Notes: a model not told the origin generated them from the letters alone. Positions 53,059 through 63,356 are shown, counted from the stretch's first letter. The stretch: DNA of 64,000 bases from Flavobacterium sp. KACC 22763 (GCF_028736155.1 NZ_CP117879.1:2170001-2234000); one strand, 5' to 3'. Program-made: numbers and translations.

Positions 53059-54828
53059 TTAATTGTACCCTTGGTTTTGTTTGAATTCCTTAGTCACGTC
53101 AATGGTCGACTGTGGAATTGGGAAAACTCTTCTGTATGGTTGTGAAGCAGCTTTTGCGGTTCCTGGAAGATCAAATTTCCCGAAACGAATCATTTGTGGT
53201 CTTCTGTATAATTCCCAGTATAATTCGAAACCAATTTCGTTATATAAAACAGTCTGATCAATTGCCGTCAAAGCTTTACCTGGCGCGCTTCCGAATAATG
53301 ATTCTCTTTTTCTGCTGGTACGCAATTTGTTCAAATCTTCCATTGCTTGAGCAGTATTTCCTTTTCTGAAATAAGCTTCAGCTCTCATCGTATAAATTCC
53401 CCCTAAACGATATAACGGAATATCAACATTGCTGTTTCCGTTTCCTCCTTCTGGGTCAAATTCATACTTAAAAATACGCGCTCCCTGATTAATTTCGTTT
53501 TGAGCAAAAACTGCCTGAGCTGGATTTTTAAAGGTTAAAGAAGGCGTAAAATCCATTCTCGTAGTTGTGCTTTTTTCCATGTATAACGGAGAAACTTTAA
53601 TACGTCCGTTAACCATTTCTAATGAACCAGATGATAATAAGATTGGTCCGTATTGAGGTCCAAATTCAATTCCTCTATTAAAATGGAACCAAGGTAAATT
53701 AGCGCTTTTCGGAACAATATCTGTCGCTGGAACACTTACATCTGTACCGTCATTTTTAAACCAAGTTCCGTCAGAGTACTGATATTTTTGCTGAAATCTT
53801 GGGTCATCGTGATTTCCATCCCATGTTGCAAAAAACTCAGGAGTGGTACAAGCGGCATTTGTTCCTCTATTGGCTGCAGATGTTCTTTGGTTACGCTCCA
53901 TACATACATAAGCAAAACTGTTTGAACCGTTTCTGATGTAATCAATCTTCTGAGAAATAGCAAAAATCAATTCTTTTCCTTTGTCATTGTCTCTTGCAAA
54001 GTTTTTGAAATAATCGCTTTCTAAAGTATATTTTCCAGAATCAATCAGCAATGAAGTATAATAAATTACACGATCCATATCTGTTCCTGTACCCGTTGCA
54101 GCAGCTTCAGTAAAATTAAAGCTTGAAGATGCATTGAAACGATCCTTAAAAACAGCACGATTCAAATACATCTGTGCCAAGAATCCATAAGCCGCTTCTT
54201 TTGTAAATCTTCCATGATGCGTTTGCTGTGTTCCCATTTCTGCTAAATCTGGCAGTAAAGCTTCAACATCTTTTATCAATTGATCGATTTGCGTATCGGC
54301 TTTTAAAATCTGCAATGGAGCATTCGGATTCATCGGATCTCTGTAAGGCGCTTGTCCGTACAAATCTAGTGTTGTGTATAAATAATACGCTAAAAGTCCT
54401 TTTGCTTCCGCTAAAAACAATTTCTTCTCCGGAATTGAACTTTCTTCAACTGATTGAATTGCAGTTAAAGAACGCGTAATTCCGTTTGTCAATTTATTCC
54501 AGTTGTCCACCACAACAGCGTTATCAGATTTCCATGTAAACTCATGCATGTCTCTCCATTTTCCGCCATCTCCCCAGTCACTTCCGCGAGTTGGCAAAAT
54601 AGCTTCGTCTGTTGTGTATTCCTGTAAAGAGAAAATACCGCCGTGATCTACAAAAGTTCCATCTCCTAAACGATCGTAAGCCGCTGCCAAAGCTCCAGCT
54701 GGGTTTGAAGCATCTTCTCCTAAAACCTCATCCAGCACCACTTCGTCAAGATTTGTACAGCTTGCAAAAAGCCATATAAAAGAAAATATCGCTAATGTTT
54801 TAATATTAAAAATTGTATTTGTCTTCAT
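53059..54828 (-). CDS. SusD/RagB-like outer-membrane nutrient-binding lipoprotein
   Basis: A 589-residue lipoprotein (FASC lipobox, Cys24). The SusD N-terminal part has LFLAEAKGLLAYYLYTTLDLYG and the TPR-like helices. The C-terminal RagB part has LYRLGGIYTMRAEAYFRKGN, DLNKLRTSRKR and NEIGFELYWELYRRPQMIRFGKFD, ending RRVFPIPQSTIDVTKEFKQNQGY. It captures the substrate over the SusC channel. It is 5 bases after the SusC gene. The ligand is unknown, but PI-PLC and phosphatase genes lie just beyond the sigma gene. Confidence 0.96.
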   Translation of the reverse strand: MKTNTIFNIKTLAIFSFIWLFASCTNLDEVVLDEVLGEDASNPAGALAAAYDRLGDGTFVDHGGIFSLQEYTTDEAILPTRGSDWGDGGKWRDMHEFTWKSDNAVVVDNWNKLTNGITRSLTAIQSVEESSIPEKKLFLAEAKGLLAYYLYTTLDLYGQAPYRDPMNPNAPLQILKADTQIDQLIKDVEALLPDLAEMGTQQTHHGRFTKEAAYGFLAQMYLNRAVFKDRFNASSSFNFTEAAATGTGTDMDRVIYYTSLLIDSGKYTLESDYFKNFARDNDKGKELIFAISQKIDYIRNGSNSFAYVCMERNQRTSAANRGTNAACTTPEFFATWDGNHDDPRFQQKYQYSDGTWFKNDGTDVSVPATDIVPKSANLPWFHFNRGIEFGPQYGPILLSSGSLEMVNGRIKVSPLYMEKSTTTRMDFTPSLTFKNPAQAVFAQNEINQGARIFKYEFDPEGGNGNSNVDIPLYRLGGIYTMRAEAYFRKGNTAQAMEDLNKLRTSRKRESLFGSAPGKALTAIDQTVLYNEIGFELYWELYRRPQMIRFGKFDLPGTAKAASQPYRRVFPIPQSTIDVTKEFKQNQGYN

Positions 54829-54833
54829 AATAA

Positions 54834-57800
54834 TTATAGTTTTAAAGTTGCTCCAAAACTGAATGTTCTAGAAGTTGGATAACTTGCATAATCGATACCG
54901 ATAGATTGATTTCCTCCGTTAGATTTCGGACTGTTGATTAACGGATCGTAACCTGTGTAATTTGTAATCGTAATTAAGTTCTGGCCTGTAACATAAAGTG
55001 TTAATCCATTGATCCAGTTTAAACCTTTTAAATCAAAATTGTAACCAATACGAGCTGTATTCAATCTGATAAAATCTGATTTCTCTAAGAATAAAGTAGA
55101 CAAGATTGGAGAGTTGGCAGGATTTGCTCCAGACTCATAATAACCTGTTGCTACATTACGATCAGATGCAAGGTTGTTGATATTTAATGCATTTAAACCA
55201 GTATTATTCAGTAAATAACCTCCCGTTTGCCCGATGATAGAAAATGAGAACGTAAAGTTTTTGTATCTCATATCACTATTAAATCCGTAATAAAAAGTTG
55301 GTAAAGCTCCTTCAATAATGATTCTGTCGCTATTATCAATTTTACCGTCTCCGTTTTGATCTTTAAAGATGTTTGCTCCATTTGCATCAAAACCAATATG
55401 TTCTAACAAATAGAATGATCCTGCTGCATAACCGCTTTTGTAGATATTAGCATTTACTCCAGATTGTCCTGGACCTGAAATTGTTCCTGTCAAAATTTCT
55501 GAAACCGGAAGATCTTCAATTTTATTATGAAGCGTTGCGCCATTCATGTCAATATTCCAAGAGAAATTTTTAGTGTCCACTATTTTTGAACCTAACATAA
55601 ACTCGATTCCTTTATTGATGATTTTACCGTCAATATTCGTCCAAATTGTAGTTGTTGGACTCAAAGCTTGAGAAGGAACATTTAAAATCGCATCTGTTGT
55701 TGTTTTGTTGAAATAATCTAATGTTCCGTACAATTTATCATTCCATAAATTGAAATCTAAACCAACGTTGTATTGCGTTACAACTTCCCATTTCAAATCA
55801 GGATTTGGTGTTCTGTTTACCGAAACTCCGTTCACTAGATTTAAATCATCGTATAAATAATATCCATCAGCACCAGACAAAGAGTAGCTTGCTTGCGTAA
55901 TTTTATTTTCAACTTCTTGGTTTCCTGTCTGTCCCCAGCTTGCTCTTAGTTTTAAATTATTTAAAGTAGAAGAATCTTTTAAGAAACTTTCATTTGCAAT
56001 ATTCCATCCTAAAGCAAATGATGGGAAATAACCGTATTTATTGTTTTTACCAAAACGAGTCGATCCGTCACCCCTCATAGAAGCTGTTAGAAGATATCTA
56101 TTATCGAAACTATAATTCAACCTTCCAAAATAAGACTGCAATTCGTTTTCCTGCGCATAACCTGTCGTTCCAGATTGTGTTCCTTTAAATCCAGGATTTA
56201 TTGAAGGCGGAACACCCTCACCTTGATTTGCGATTCCATCAATACTGAAACTTGTTCCTGATCTTTCAAACTTTTGGTATGAGAAACCGCCTAAAGCTTC
56301 AATTTTATGTTTATTTAAATTCAAATTGTACGTTAGATAATGCTCAACCAAAGAGTTTTTAGAATCTAAATTATTCTGAACATATTTCCCTTTCGGATTC
56401 AAATCGGTTAAGTTTGGAAAAATCGTCGTATTTCTTTCCGCCATCGAACGATCGACACCAATGTTCAATTTGTATTCTAATCCGTCAATAATTCTAAGAG
56501 AAGCCTCTAAGTTCCCTAAAACTCTCAACGTTCTAGTTTGATCTTGGTAAATGCTCAATAAATAAGCTGGATTATAATGCGCATTCATATTGAAGTTGGT
56601 ATAATTTCCATTTGCATCAAAAACAGAACGCGTTGGATTTGCCATTAAAGTATGTACGATCAATTGTCCGTTTGAACCACCGTCATCACTTGTTGGAACT
56701 CCGTCATCTTTAGTTTCACTCGCCGTAAGATTCATTTTTACTTTCAAACGTTTGTTATCCAAAAATGATTCAGCAGCGTTGATTCTTCCAGAAAGACGTT
56801 TGAAGTTACTGTTTCGAACCACACCTTCCTGATCCATTTGAGCAATCGAAGCATAATAATTTCCAGATTCTGTCTGTTTAGAAAAAGAAAGCGAATTGTT
56901 TGTCGTAATAGCTGTTCTGTAAATTACATCTTGCCAATCTGTATTTCCTCCGTGATCAAATGCTTTATCTTTAATTGCATTTCTGTATTCGCCAGCACTT
57001 AAAACATCTAGTTTATTAGCCACAGTTGCAACTCCTGTATAAGTATCAAAAGTTAATGTTCCTTCGCCTTTAGAACCTTTTTTAGTAGTTACCAAAACCA
57101 CTCCGTTAGATCCTCTCGCTCCATAAATCGCAGAAGCCGATGCATCTTTCAGAACCGTAATCGATTCGATATCGCTTGTATTCAAAAAGTTCAACGGATT
57201 TTTAGCCGATGAAGTTCCGAAACCAACATTACTTCCCGATGGACTCACATCATCATTTGACAACGGCACACCGTCTACAACAAACAAAGGCGTACTTCCG
57301 CTTCTGATAGATCCAACTCCACGAATGGTTACATTTACTCCCGCTCCTGGTTCACCGCTTGTATTTACAACACGAACACCAGCCACTTTTCCTTGCATTA
57401 AATTATCTACAGAAACGTTTACACCTTGTTTGAAGTTTGCTGCTTCCAATTGCGTAACCGCACCAGTAACATCTTTTTTAGATTGTTTTCCGTAACCAAC
57501 AACCAAAACTTCATTTAATTCTGCTGTATTTGGGTCCAATTGAATCGTCATAAAACCAGTTTGTACGGCAACTGTTTTAGTCTTATAACCCATATAAGAA
57601 ATGTCAAGCGTTTTTCCTTCTCCAACTGTAATTTCAAATTCTCCATCGAAATTAGTTACCGTTGAATTTGACGAACTTGTTTCTGCAATTGTCGCACCCG
57701 GAATTGGCAGTTTATTTTCGTCAACCACTTTTCCTTTTACTTTAATTCTGTCAACAGCTTTAGTATTTACTGTTTTTGGCGCAGCCGTTTTTTGAATTAA

Positions 57801-58115
57801 AATTAATTTCCCATTAATGTTATAATTGAAATTGGCTTTTTTAGAAAGATCATTCAAAATTGCCGTAATAGACTCACTGCTATAATTTACTGCATAAGCT
57901 GTATTATCAGCAATTACAGCTTGTCCGTAGCTGAATTTGTAATCGGTCTGCTGTGTTAATTTTGAAAAAATAGAAACAAGGGTAGCTTTTTCTATTTTAT
58001 TTGCTACTTTTGACTCTTTTAATAAAGTTTTACTATAACCGCTCTGAAAGGCAAGTAAAGCTAGAACTAAAAAGACAAAACTCTTTAGATTTAAATAAGA
58101 AGGTTTAAAATACAT
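54834..58115 (-). CDS. SusC/RagA-type TonB-dependent receptor with STN domain
   Basis: A 1093-residue outer-membrane receptor. After the signal peptide, residues 40-107 are an STN signalling domain (SIFSKLTQQTDYKFSYGQAV). Next comes the CarboxypepD-like domain (VKGKVVDENKLPIPGATI). The SusC plug has LNEVLVVGYGKQSKKDVTGAV and RGVGSIRSGSTPLFVVDGVP, and the barrel runs to the end. The STN domain means that it can signal to the FecR anti-sigma factor encoded just upstream, so uptake induces its own operon. Confidence 0.97.
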   Translation of the reverse strand: MYFKPSYLNLKSFVFLVLALLAFQSGYSKTLLKESKVANKIEKATLVSIFSKLTQQTDYKFSYGQAVIADNTAYAVNYSSESITAILNDLSKKANFNYNINGKLILIQKTAAPKTVNTKAVDRIKVKGKVVDENKLPIPGATIAETSSSNSTVTNFDGEFEITVGEGKTLDISYMGYKTKTVAVQTGFMTIQLDPNTAELNEVLVVGYGKQSKKDVTGAVTQLEAANFKQGVNVSVDNLMQGKVAGVRVVNTSGEPGAGVNVTIRGVGSIRSGSTPLFVVDGVPLSNDDVSPSGSNVGFGTSSAKNPLNFLNTSDIESITVLKDASASAIYGARGSNGVVLVTTKKGSKGEGTLTFDTYTGVATVANKLDVLSAGEYRNAIKDKAFDHGGNTDWQDVIYRTAITTNNSLSFSKQTESGNYYASIAQMDQEGVVRNSNFKRLSGRINAAESFLDNKRLKVKMNLTASETKDDGVPTSDDGGSNGQLIVHTLMANPTRSVFDANGNYTNFNMNAHYNPAYLLSIYQDQTRTLRVLGNLEASLRIIDGLEYKLNIGVDRSMAERNTTIFPNLTDLNPKGKYVQNNLDSKNSLVEHYLTYNLNLNKHKIEALGGFSYQKFERSGTSFSIDGIANQGEGVPPSINPGFKGTQSGTTGYAQENELQSYFGRLNYSFDNRYLLTASMRGDGSTRFGKNNKYGYFPSFALGWNIANESFLKDSSTLNNLKLRASWGQTGNQEVENKITQASYSLSGADGYYLYDDLNLVNGVSVNRTPNPDLKWEVVTQYNVGLDFNLWNDKLYGTLDYFNKTTTDAILNVPSQALSPTTTIWTNIDGKIINKGIEFMLGSKIVDTKNFSWNIDMNGATLHNKIEDLPVSEILTGTISGPGQSGVNANIYKSGYAAGSFYLLEHIGFDANGANIFKDQNGDGKIDNSDRIIIEGALPTFYYGFNSDMRYKNFTFSFSIIGQTGGYLLNNTGLNALNINNLASDRNVATGYYESGANPANSPILSTLFLEKSDFIRLNTARIGYNFDLKGLNWINGLTLYVTGQNLITITNYTGYDPLINSPKSNGGNQSIGIDYASYPTSRTFSFGATLKL

Positions 58116-58185
58116 GATTTAAGTAATTGTTTTTACGATGCTTAATTATTAATAGCAGTTGTTCCCGCAACTGCTTTTTTTGTTT

Positions 58186-59109
58186 TTAATCCACTTTTAC
58201 TATTTCGCCATAAACTTTGAATTTTAGGTTTGTGATATAATTTATTTGTTCCAAAACATTTTCTAATGTCGCGTCCTTCTTAATGAATACCGTTAACGGC
58301 GTTGCTAATACGTGCTTATTATCATACTCAAATGAAACTCCGTATTTATATTGTAAAATGGCAATTACTTGTTTTAAAGTAGTTTGATCTAATGTTACAT
58401 CTTGATTATACCAATTCACCAAAAAAGCTTTATCAGCCATTTGCTTCGTCAATTTTTGAGACTCAAATAAAGCTTCTTGGTTTGGCACTAAATCAACACT
58501 CTGCCCTTTTCCAGAAACATTTACTTTTCCAGTTACCACAATTACCTTACAGTTTAATTTTGATAATTGAATGTGGAAAGAAGTTCCTACAACTCTGGTT
58601 TTTATTTCGCCAGAATGAATAATAAAAGGGTGCTGTTTGTCTTTGGCAACTTCAAAAAACGCGTTTCCTTTTAGTAAAGAAACCGTTCTTTGATCACCGT
58701 TAAATTTTTCAGGATACTGAAATGATGAATTTGCTGCCAGATAAATTTTCGAACCGTCACTTAATTGGATAGATTTGGGAATCGATGACGTTTTAAATGT
58801 GATTTGTTTTTGGTTTAAAACATTTGGTCTCAAGAAAAATCCTAAACCAAGCAGAAAAAGAATGCTGGCAGCAGCTATATATTTTAAATAAGGACGGAAA
58901 GATCTCTTCTTTCCTATTCTTAACTGAATTTCGTCATATATGTTTTGAGATTCGATTTCAGGGTTTCCCATAAAATCATTATCCCATTTTGAATTTTGAT
59001 ATTCGCTGAAAGCAAAATCATGTAATAAATTTTCTTCTGCCGATGAAGTCTTTCCTCGCGAACTTTTATCCAGCAGAAATTCTAAACTATGTTTGATTCT
59101 TTTTATCAT
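58186..59109 (-). CDS. FecR-family anti-sigma regulator
   Basis: A 307-residue inner-membrane protein with one span at about residues 74-93 (YLKYIAAASILFLLGLGFFL). The periplasmic FecR domain has SIQLSDGSKIYLAANSSFQYP, VSLLKGNAFFEVAKDKQHPF and HSGEIKTRVVGTSFHI. The C-terminal DUF4974 domain (LVNWYNQDVTLDQTTLKQVI) is typical of Bacteroidetes FecR proteins. It passes the signal from the SusC-like STN domain to the sigma factor encoded upstream. Confidence 0.95.
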   Translation of the reverse strand: MIKRIKHSLEFLLDKSSRGKTSSAEENLLHDFAFSEYQNSKWDNDFMGNPEIESQNIYDEIQLRIGKKRSFRPYLKYIAAASILFLLGLGFFLRPNVLNQKQITFKTSSIPKSIQLSDGSKIYLAANSSFQYPEKFNGDQRTVSLLKGNAFFEVAKDKQHPFIIHSGEIKTRVVGTSFHIQLSKLNCKVIVVTGKVNVSGKGQSVDLVPNQEALFESQKLTKQMADKAFLVNWYNQDVTLDQTTLKQVIAILQYKYGVSFEYDNKHVLATPLTVFIKKDATLENVLEQINYITNLKFKVYGEIVKVD

Positions 59110-59142
59110 AATACTTATTACCGCCTCTTAGTGTAATTTTTC

Positions 59143-59284
59143 AACACATAGAATCATAGTTTTTCAGTGCTTGCTAAAGGCGTTTCACTAGTTTAAATAA
59201 TCATAGTTGTATGGCTATGTGTAAAAACTAGTTTTTTTAATTATCTTTTTTGAAAAGAAAAATCTATGTTTCTATGTGTTAAAA
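59143..59284. repeat. Palindromic element family B, copy 4
   Basis: AACACATAGAATCATAG at the left and CTATGTTTCTATGTGTT at the right are inverted. The centre has AAAGGCGTTTCACTAG and GGCTATGTGTAAAAACTAGTT. It lies between the sigma and FecR genes, which are transcribed together in this type of locus. Confidence 0.8.
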
Positions 59285-59389
59285 CAAAAATTGCTAATTA
59301 CACTTAACAGACTATTGTTTTATATAAGTACCAGAATCACGAAATCGTACTATCGCCAAATATTATGAAAACATCAAGCGAAAGTTATC

Positions 59390-59914
59390 TTAAAATTTTT
59401 GATTGAAAATAATGAAAGGAGCTAGCCAAGCCAAGTCTTTTAAGCCTTCTCGAAGTTGTTTTACAGCTGATGAAATCTGATTTTTTACGGTTTGTTTAGA
59501 AATTCCAAGTTCCTCAGCAATCTGGTCGATTGTCATGTCTTGAAATTTATACATCAACAAAACCTCTTTTCTTTTTTCTGGAAGTTTGTCTAATAGAGAA
59601 TAAAGCAGATCCATCACTTCTGGATCTATTGTCGAAAAATTGTCGATAATGTAGTCTTCGAATTTTTCTTCTAAAATCGTCTTATCAAAACGATTGTTCT
59701 GGTAATGTTTGAAAACCTGATTCTTAACCGCGCGAAACAAAAAAGGTTCAATCGCATTAATATTCAGTTCTTCTTTTCTTTCCCATAAATCCACAAAAAC
59801 ATCCTGAACAATGTTCTGCGCCAAGTCTTTGTCCTGAGTCATCGTATAAGAAAAGGCATTAAGCTTTTTCCAATATTGTTTATACGTTAGTTCAAAAATT
59901 TCAGGATTATTCAT
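59390..59914 (-). CDS. ECF-family RNA polymerase sigma factor
   Basis: A 174-residue sigma-70 family factor. Region 2 is seen in FSYTMTQDKDLAQNIVQDVF followed by VDLWERKEEL. Region 4 is seen in KRKEVLLMYKFQDMTIDQIA then EELGISKQTVKNQISSAVK. It is the Bacteroidetes SusCD-linked type. It should be released by the FecR protein to transcribe the FecR-SusC-SusD genes. It is the first gene of the locus on the minus strand. Confidence 0.95.
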   Translation of the reverse strand: MNNPEIFELTYKQYWKKLNAFSYTMTQDKDLAQNIVQDVFVDLWERKEELNINAIEPFLFRAVKNQVFKHYQNNRFDKTILEEKFEDYIIDNFSTIDPEVMDLLYSLLDKLPEKRKEVLLMYKFQDMTIDQIAEELGISKQTVKNQISSAVKQLREGLKDLAWLAPFIIFNQKF

Positions 59915-60178
59915 ACGGCAATTACAGGGCTTTATACTATCGTAAAATAAGGAAATGAAAAGCCAATGCTTTTTGCGTCAAGGTTATCTTTAAATTAATA
60001 AATAAACACGTTTGTTGTATTAATACTACTTTTTCAAGATAGAAATAGAAATGTCTTTGCGATTTCTTTTTTTTAATCTAACATAGAAACCAACCGCAGA
60101 TTTTAACTTAGTCCCTTTCAAAAAATGCAATTTTCTTTTGATGCGTCCCCAGTCAAACATTAATTACATTTTAGAATC

Positions 60179-61243
60179 ATGAAACCATTTTTGTTCACAT
60201 TATTATTTGCCAGCGCTATAAATTTTAGCGTTCAAGCACAAAACGACAATCTGAAAATTAACCAAATTCAGGTTATCGGATCACATAACAGCTATCGTCA
60301 CGCGATCGAAACCGACTTATATAATCTTATTCAAGCTAGAGATACTTCTCGTTCGCTTAAAGGTTTACAATACACTCACATTAGCATTACTGATCAATTG
60401 AATAAAGGTTTGCGCAATCTTGAAATTGACATTTTTGCTGACGCGAAAGGCGGAAAATATGCACACCCAAAAGGTTTGGACATTGCAAAATCTGAAGAAG
60501 CTTACGACCCAAACGGATTAATGAAAAAACCGGGGTTTAAGGTTTTTCACATGCCAGATATCGATTTTAGGACTTCTTGCTACACTTTCGAAATCTGTCT
60601 TCAGGAATTAAAAAAATGGTCTGACGCCAATCCGAATCATGTTCCTGTTTTCATCACTTTAGAACCAAAAGATGGCGATGCCAATTTCTTCGGAACAAAA
60701 CCAGAAGATTTTACTGTTGCTGTTTTTGACGAAATGGACAAAGTAATCCGTAAAGAATTAGGAAAAGATAAACTCATTACGCCAGACATGGTTCGCGGGA
60801 AATATAAAACACTCGAAGAAGCGATTTTAAATAACAATTGGCCGACTTTAAAAGAAGCTAAAGGACGATTCTTATTCTTATTAGATAACAACGGCGCAAA
60901 AAGAGATTTGTACGCATTGAATCATCCGTCCCTTAAGGGACGCGCCGTTTTTATTAACGCCGAACCAGGAAAACCTGAAGCTGCAGCTTTATTTAGAAAC
61001 AATTCTGAAGATCCACAAATAGAAGATTTGGTTAAAAAAGGATATTTAATAAGAACAAGAGCCGATTCTGATACCAAAGAAGCGCGCGCCAATGATTATT
61101 CTCATTTTGAAGTTGCTAAAAAATCAGGTGCACAAATCATTACAACCGATTATTATCTGCCAAGTACGTTCTTTAATTCGCCATATCAGATTAAATATGA
61201 TGACGGAAGTTATGTTAGAAATAATCCTATTACAGTGCCTTAA
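60179..61243 (+). CDS. Exported Ca2+-dependent phosphoinositide phospholipase C-like protein
   Basis: A 354-residue PI-PLC-fold enzyme with a signal peptide ending near residue 20. VIGSHNSYRHAI contains catalytic H36, GLRNLEIDIFAD supplies E82 and D84 as Ca2+ ligands, and FKVFHMPDIDF contains the second His, H124. HVPVFITLEPKDGD continues the barrel. It matches the secreted Ca2+-dependent PI-PLC family of Bacteroidetes. It would cleave phosphatidylinositol, GPI or related phosphodiesters, releasing inositol phosphates. It is divergent from the sigma gene and is followed by a secreted metallophosphoesterase gene. Confidence 0.9.
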   Translation: MKPFLFTLLFASAINFSVQAQNDNLKINQIQVIGSHNSYRHAIETDLYNLIQARDTSRSLKGLQYTHISITDQLNKGLRNLEIDIFADAKGGKYAHPKGLDIAKSEEAYDPNGLMKKPGFKVFHMPDIDFRTSCYTFEICLQELKKWSDANPNHVPVFITLEPKDGDANFFGTKPEDFTVAVFDEMDKVIRKELGKDKLITPDMVRGKYKTLEEAILNNNWPTLKEAKGRFLFLLDNNGAKRDLYALNHPSLKGRAVFINAEPGKPEAAALFRNNSEDPQIEDLVKKGYLIRTRADSDTKEARANDYSHFEVAKKSGAQIITTDYYLPSTFFNSPYQIKYDDGSYVRNNPITVP

Positions 61244-61251
61244 TTTTTTTC

Positions 61252-61391
61252 TTAACCGCAAAGGGCGCAATCCCGATAGCTATCGGGATACGCAAAGTTC
61301 GCAAAGCTTTGTGAACTTATTTATTTTATAAATCATACTTAAAATCTTTGCGTTCTCTCCGAGAAACCTTTGCGTTCTTTGCGGTAAAAAA
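61252..61391. repeat. GCAAAG-type element with nested palindrome
   Basis: AACCGCAAAGGGCGCAA at the left pairs with TTTGCGTTCTTTGCGGTAAA at the right. The 20-base palindrome at 61270-61289 (core CCCGATAGCTATCGGG) interrupts the left arm. It fills the gap between the PI-PLC and phosphoesterase genes. Confidence 0.75.
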
Positions 61392-61400
61392 ACAAAACCT

Positions 61401-63332
61401 ATGAATTCAAGATATACAATATTATACATATTAGTGCTCCTAGTTTTCTTCAATAATACAGCATCAGCACAAAAAGTAAAAAACCTCAACGGAACGCAGA
61501 TTGCATTTCTATCAGATGTGCATTTACAAGACTTATTCGGCAAGCTTTCAGACTCTGATTACAAAGGCGTTCTAAATCCGAAAACGGGAGAATATGTTTT
61601 GGTGCGAACCATGTCGTCTCAGCTACATTCTACCAGAATTTTCAATGAAAATTATTTTGCATTCATTGCCGCTTTAGAAGATATCGCAAAGCGAAAAATC
61701 AAATATGTAGCACTTCCAGGAGATTATACAGATGATGGCCAGCCAATTCACGTTCGCGGATTAGCCTCAATATTAGAACAATACACCAAAAAATACGGAA
61801 TAGAATTCTTCATTACAACTGGAAACCATGATCCAGTTGGCCCTTTTGCTCAAGAATCAGGAAAAGAAGATTTTTTAGGAAAAGATGGTAAAAGTCAGCC
61901 CATTTTTAGCAAAGACGGTCTTTATAAGCCAAATCTAAACATCGAACAGCCTGTAGTTGTCACGGCCGATATTGCTAAAATGGGTTATTTAGGAATTACA
62001 GAGCAACTTCATGATTTTGGTTTTCATCCGAATAAAAAATACAAATTCTGGGCAACTCCATTTTCTACTTATTCAAGCGAAAATTATACATTCGAAAAAG
62101 CTTTAGAAAGTGCAAAATTGGCAAATCGCGTATACGAAGTAGCGTCAGGCTATGAAGTCCCTGACGTTAGCTATGTCGTAGAACCTATAGACGGACTTTG
62201 GCTGATGGCTATTGACGGAAATGTCTATATACCGAAAAAAAATGCTTCTGCTGAAAAAGATTCTAAGAATTACAGCGAAGCCAGTACAGGTTATAACAAC
62301 GTGCTTTCGAACAAAAAACATCTCATAAAATGGGTTGAAACTATTTCGGCGGAAGCCAAAAAACAAGGAAAAACTTTAATCACTTTCAGTCATTTCCCTA
62401 TGATTGATTTTAATGATGACGCTTCCGCAGAAATAAAAGAATTGCTCGGTCCTAACAAATGGCAGTTAAACCGTGTTCCTGTTGAAGAAGTCGCACAAGT
62501 TTTTGCAGATGCAGGATTAAAAATTCATTTTGGCGGACATATGCACATCAACGACACAGGAGTTAGAACTTCTGCAAAAGGAAACACTTTGGTTAATATT
62601 CAAACGCCATCGCTTGCGGCTTATATTCCAGCTTACAAACTATTGACTTTCAAAAAAGATAACCTTGTAGATATTCAAACCATTACTATTGATGATGTTC
62701 CGAGATACAACGAACTTTTTGATTTGTATAAAATGGAATATCAGTTTCTAGAAAGTCAGCATGCTCAAGACATTTGGAATATTGATATTTTAAAAATGAA
62801 AAACTATCACGATTTTACCGATTTTCATTTGAAAGAATTGGTTCGACTTCGATTCTTGAAAGACGATTGGCCTTCTGCTTTCAAAGATTTTATATTGAAT
62901 GTTTCGGCGAAAGATTTACTAGTTTTAGCCAATATGCAATCAGATCAAGATTTTGATTTTATTCTTAAAAATAAAGATCAATTTCAGAAAGAATGGAATG
63001 AAGCCGAAGCTAAATCAGAAAAAAATTTAACTCAGAACAATCTCAAAAAAGACAATTTCACTTGGTCTGGTTATGATCTTCTGGTAGATTTTTATCGTTT
63101 TAGAAGTGCAGATGAATTGGCTTTAGCCGATGTTGGAATTCAAAGAGCAAAAGAATACAAAGTTTTGTCAAATTTATTTTTAGAAGGTTCTAAAGCTGAT
63201 CTTTCGAAAGACACTGCGCTTCAGAAACAAATGAAATTATTTCTTATCATCTTCAATAAATTTATGCATGAAGTCCCAGCAGATCATTTTACAGTTAATT
63301 TGAAAAATGGTACGATTAAGAGCGTGAAATGA
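61401..63332 (+). CDS. Exported metallophosphoesterase (calcineurin-like)
   Basis: A 643-residue protein with a signal peptide (residues 1-24, ending in ASAQ). All metal motifs of the calcineurin-like fold are present: D39-x-H41 in FLSDVHLQ, G-D108 in LPGDYTDDG, G-N142-H143-D144 in TTGNHDPVG, H in FSHFPM and G-H-x-H in GGHMHINDTG. A long C-terminal region from about residue 420 is helical and unrecognised. It may dephosphorylate the products of the neighbouring PI-PLC. It is probably periplasmic or surface-exposed. Confidence 0.92.
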   Translation: MNSRYTILYILVLLVFFNNTASAQKVKNLNGTQIAFLSDVHLQDLFGKLSDSDYKGVLNPKTGEYVLVRTMSSQLHSTRIFNENYFAFIAALEDIAKRKIKYVALPGDYTDDGQPIHVRGLASILEQYTKKYGIEFFITTGNHDPVGPFAQESGKEDFLGKDGKSQPIFSKDGLYKPNLNIEQPVVVTADIAKMGYLGITEQLHDFGFHPNKKYKFWATPFSTYSSENYTFEKALESAKLANRVYEVASGYEVPDVSYVVEPIDGLWLMAIDGNVYIPKKNASAEKDSKNYSEASTGYNNVLSNKKHLIKWVETISAEAKKQGKTLITFSHFPMIDFNDDASAEIKELLGPNKWQLNRVPVEEVAQVFADAGLKIHFGGHMHINDTGVRTSAKGNTLVNIQTPSLAAYIPAYKLLTFKKDNLVDIQTITIDDVPRYNELFDLYKMEYQFLESQHAQDIWNIDILKMKNYHDFTDFHLKELVRLRFLKDDWPSAFKDFILNVSAKDLLVLANMQSDQDFDFILKNKDQFQKEWNEAEAKSEKNLTQNNLKKDNFTWSGYDLLVDFYRFRSADELALADVGIQRAKEYKVLSNLFLEGSKADLSKDTALQKQMKLFLIIFNKFMHEVPADHFTVNLKNGTIKSVK

Positions 63333-63356
63333 TTTTTTTCTGTACAAGATGCATTT

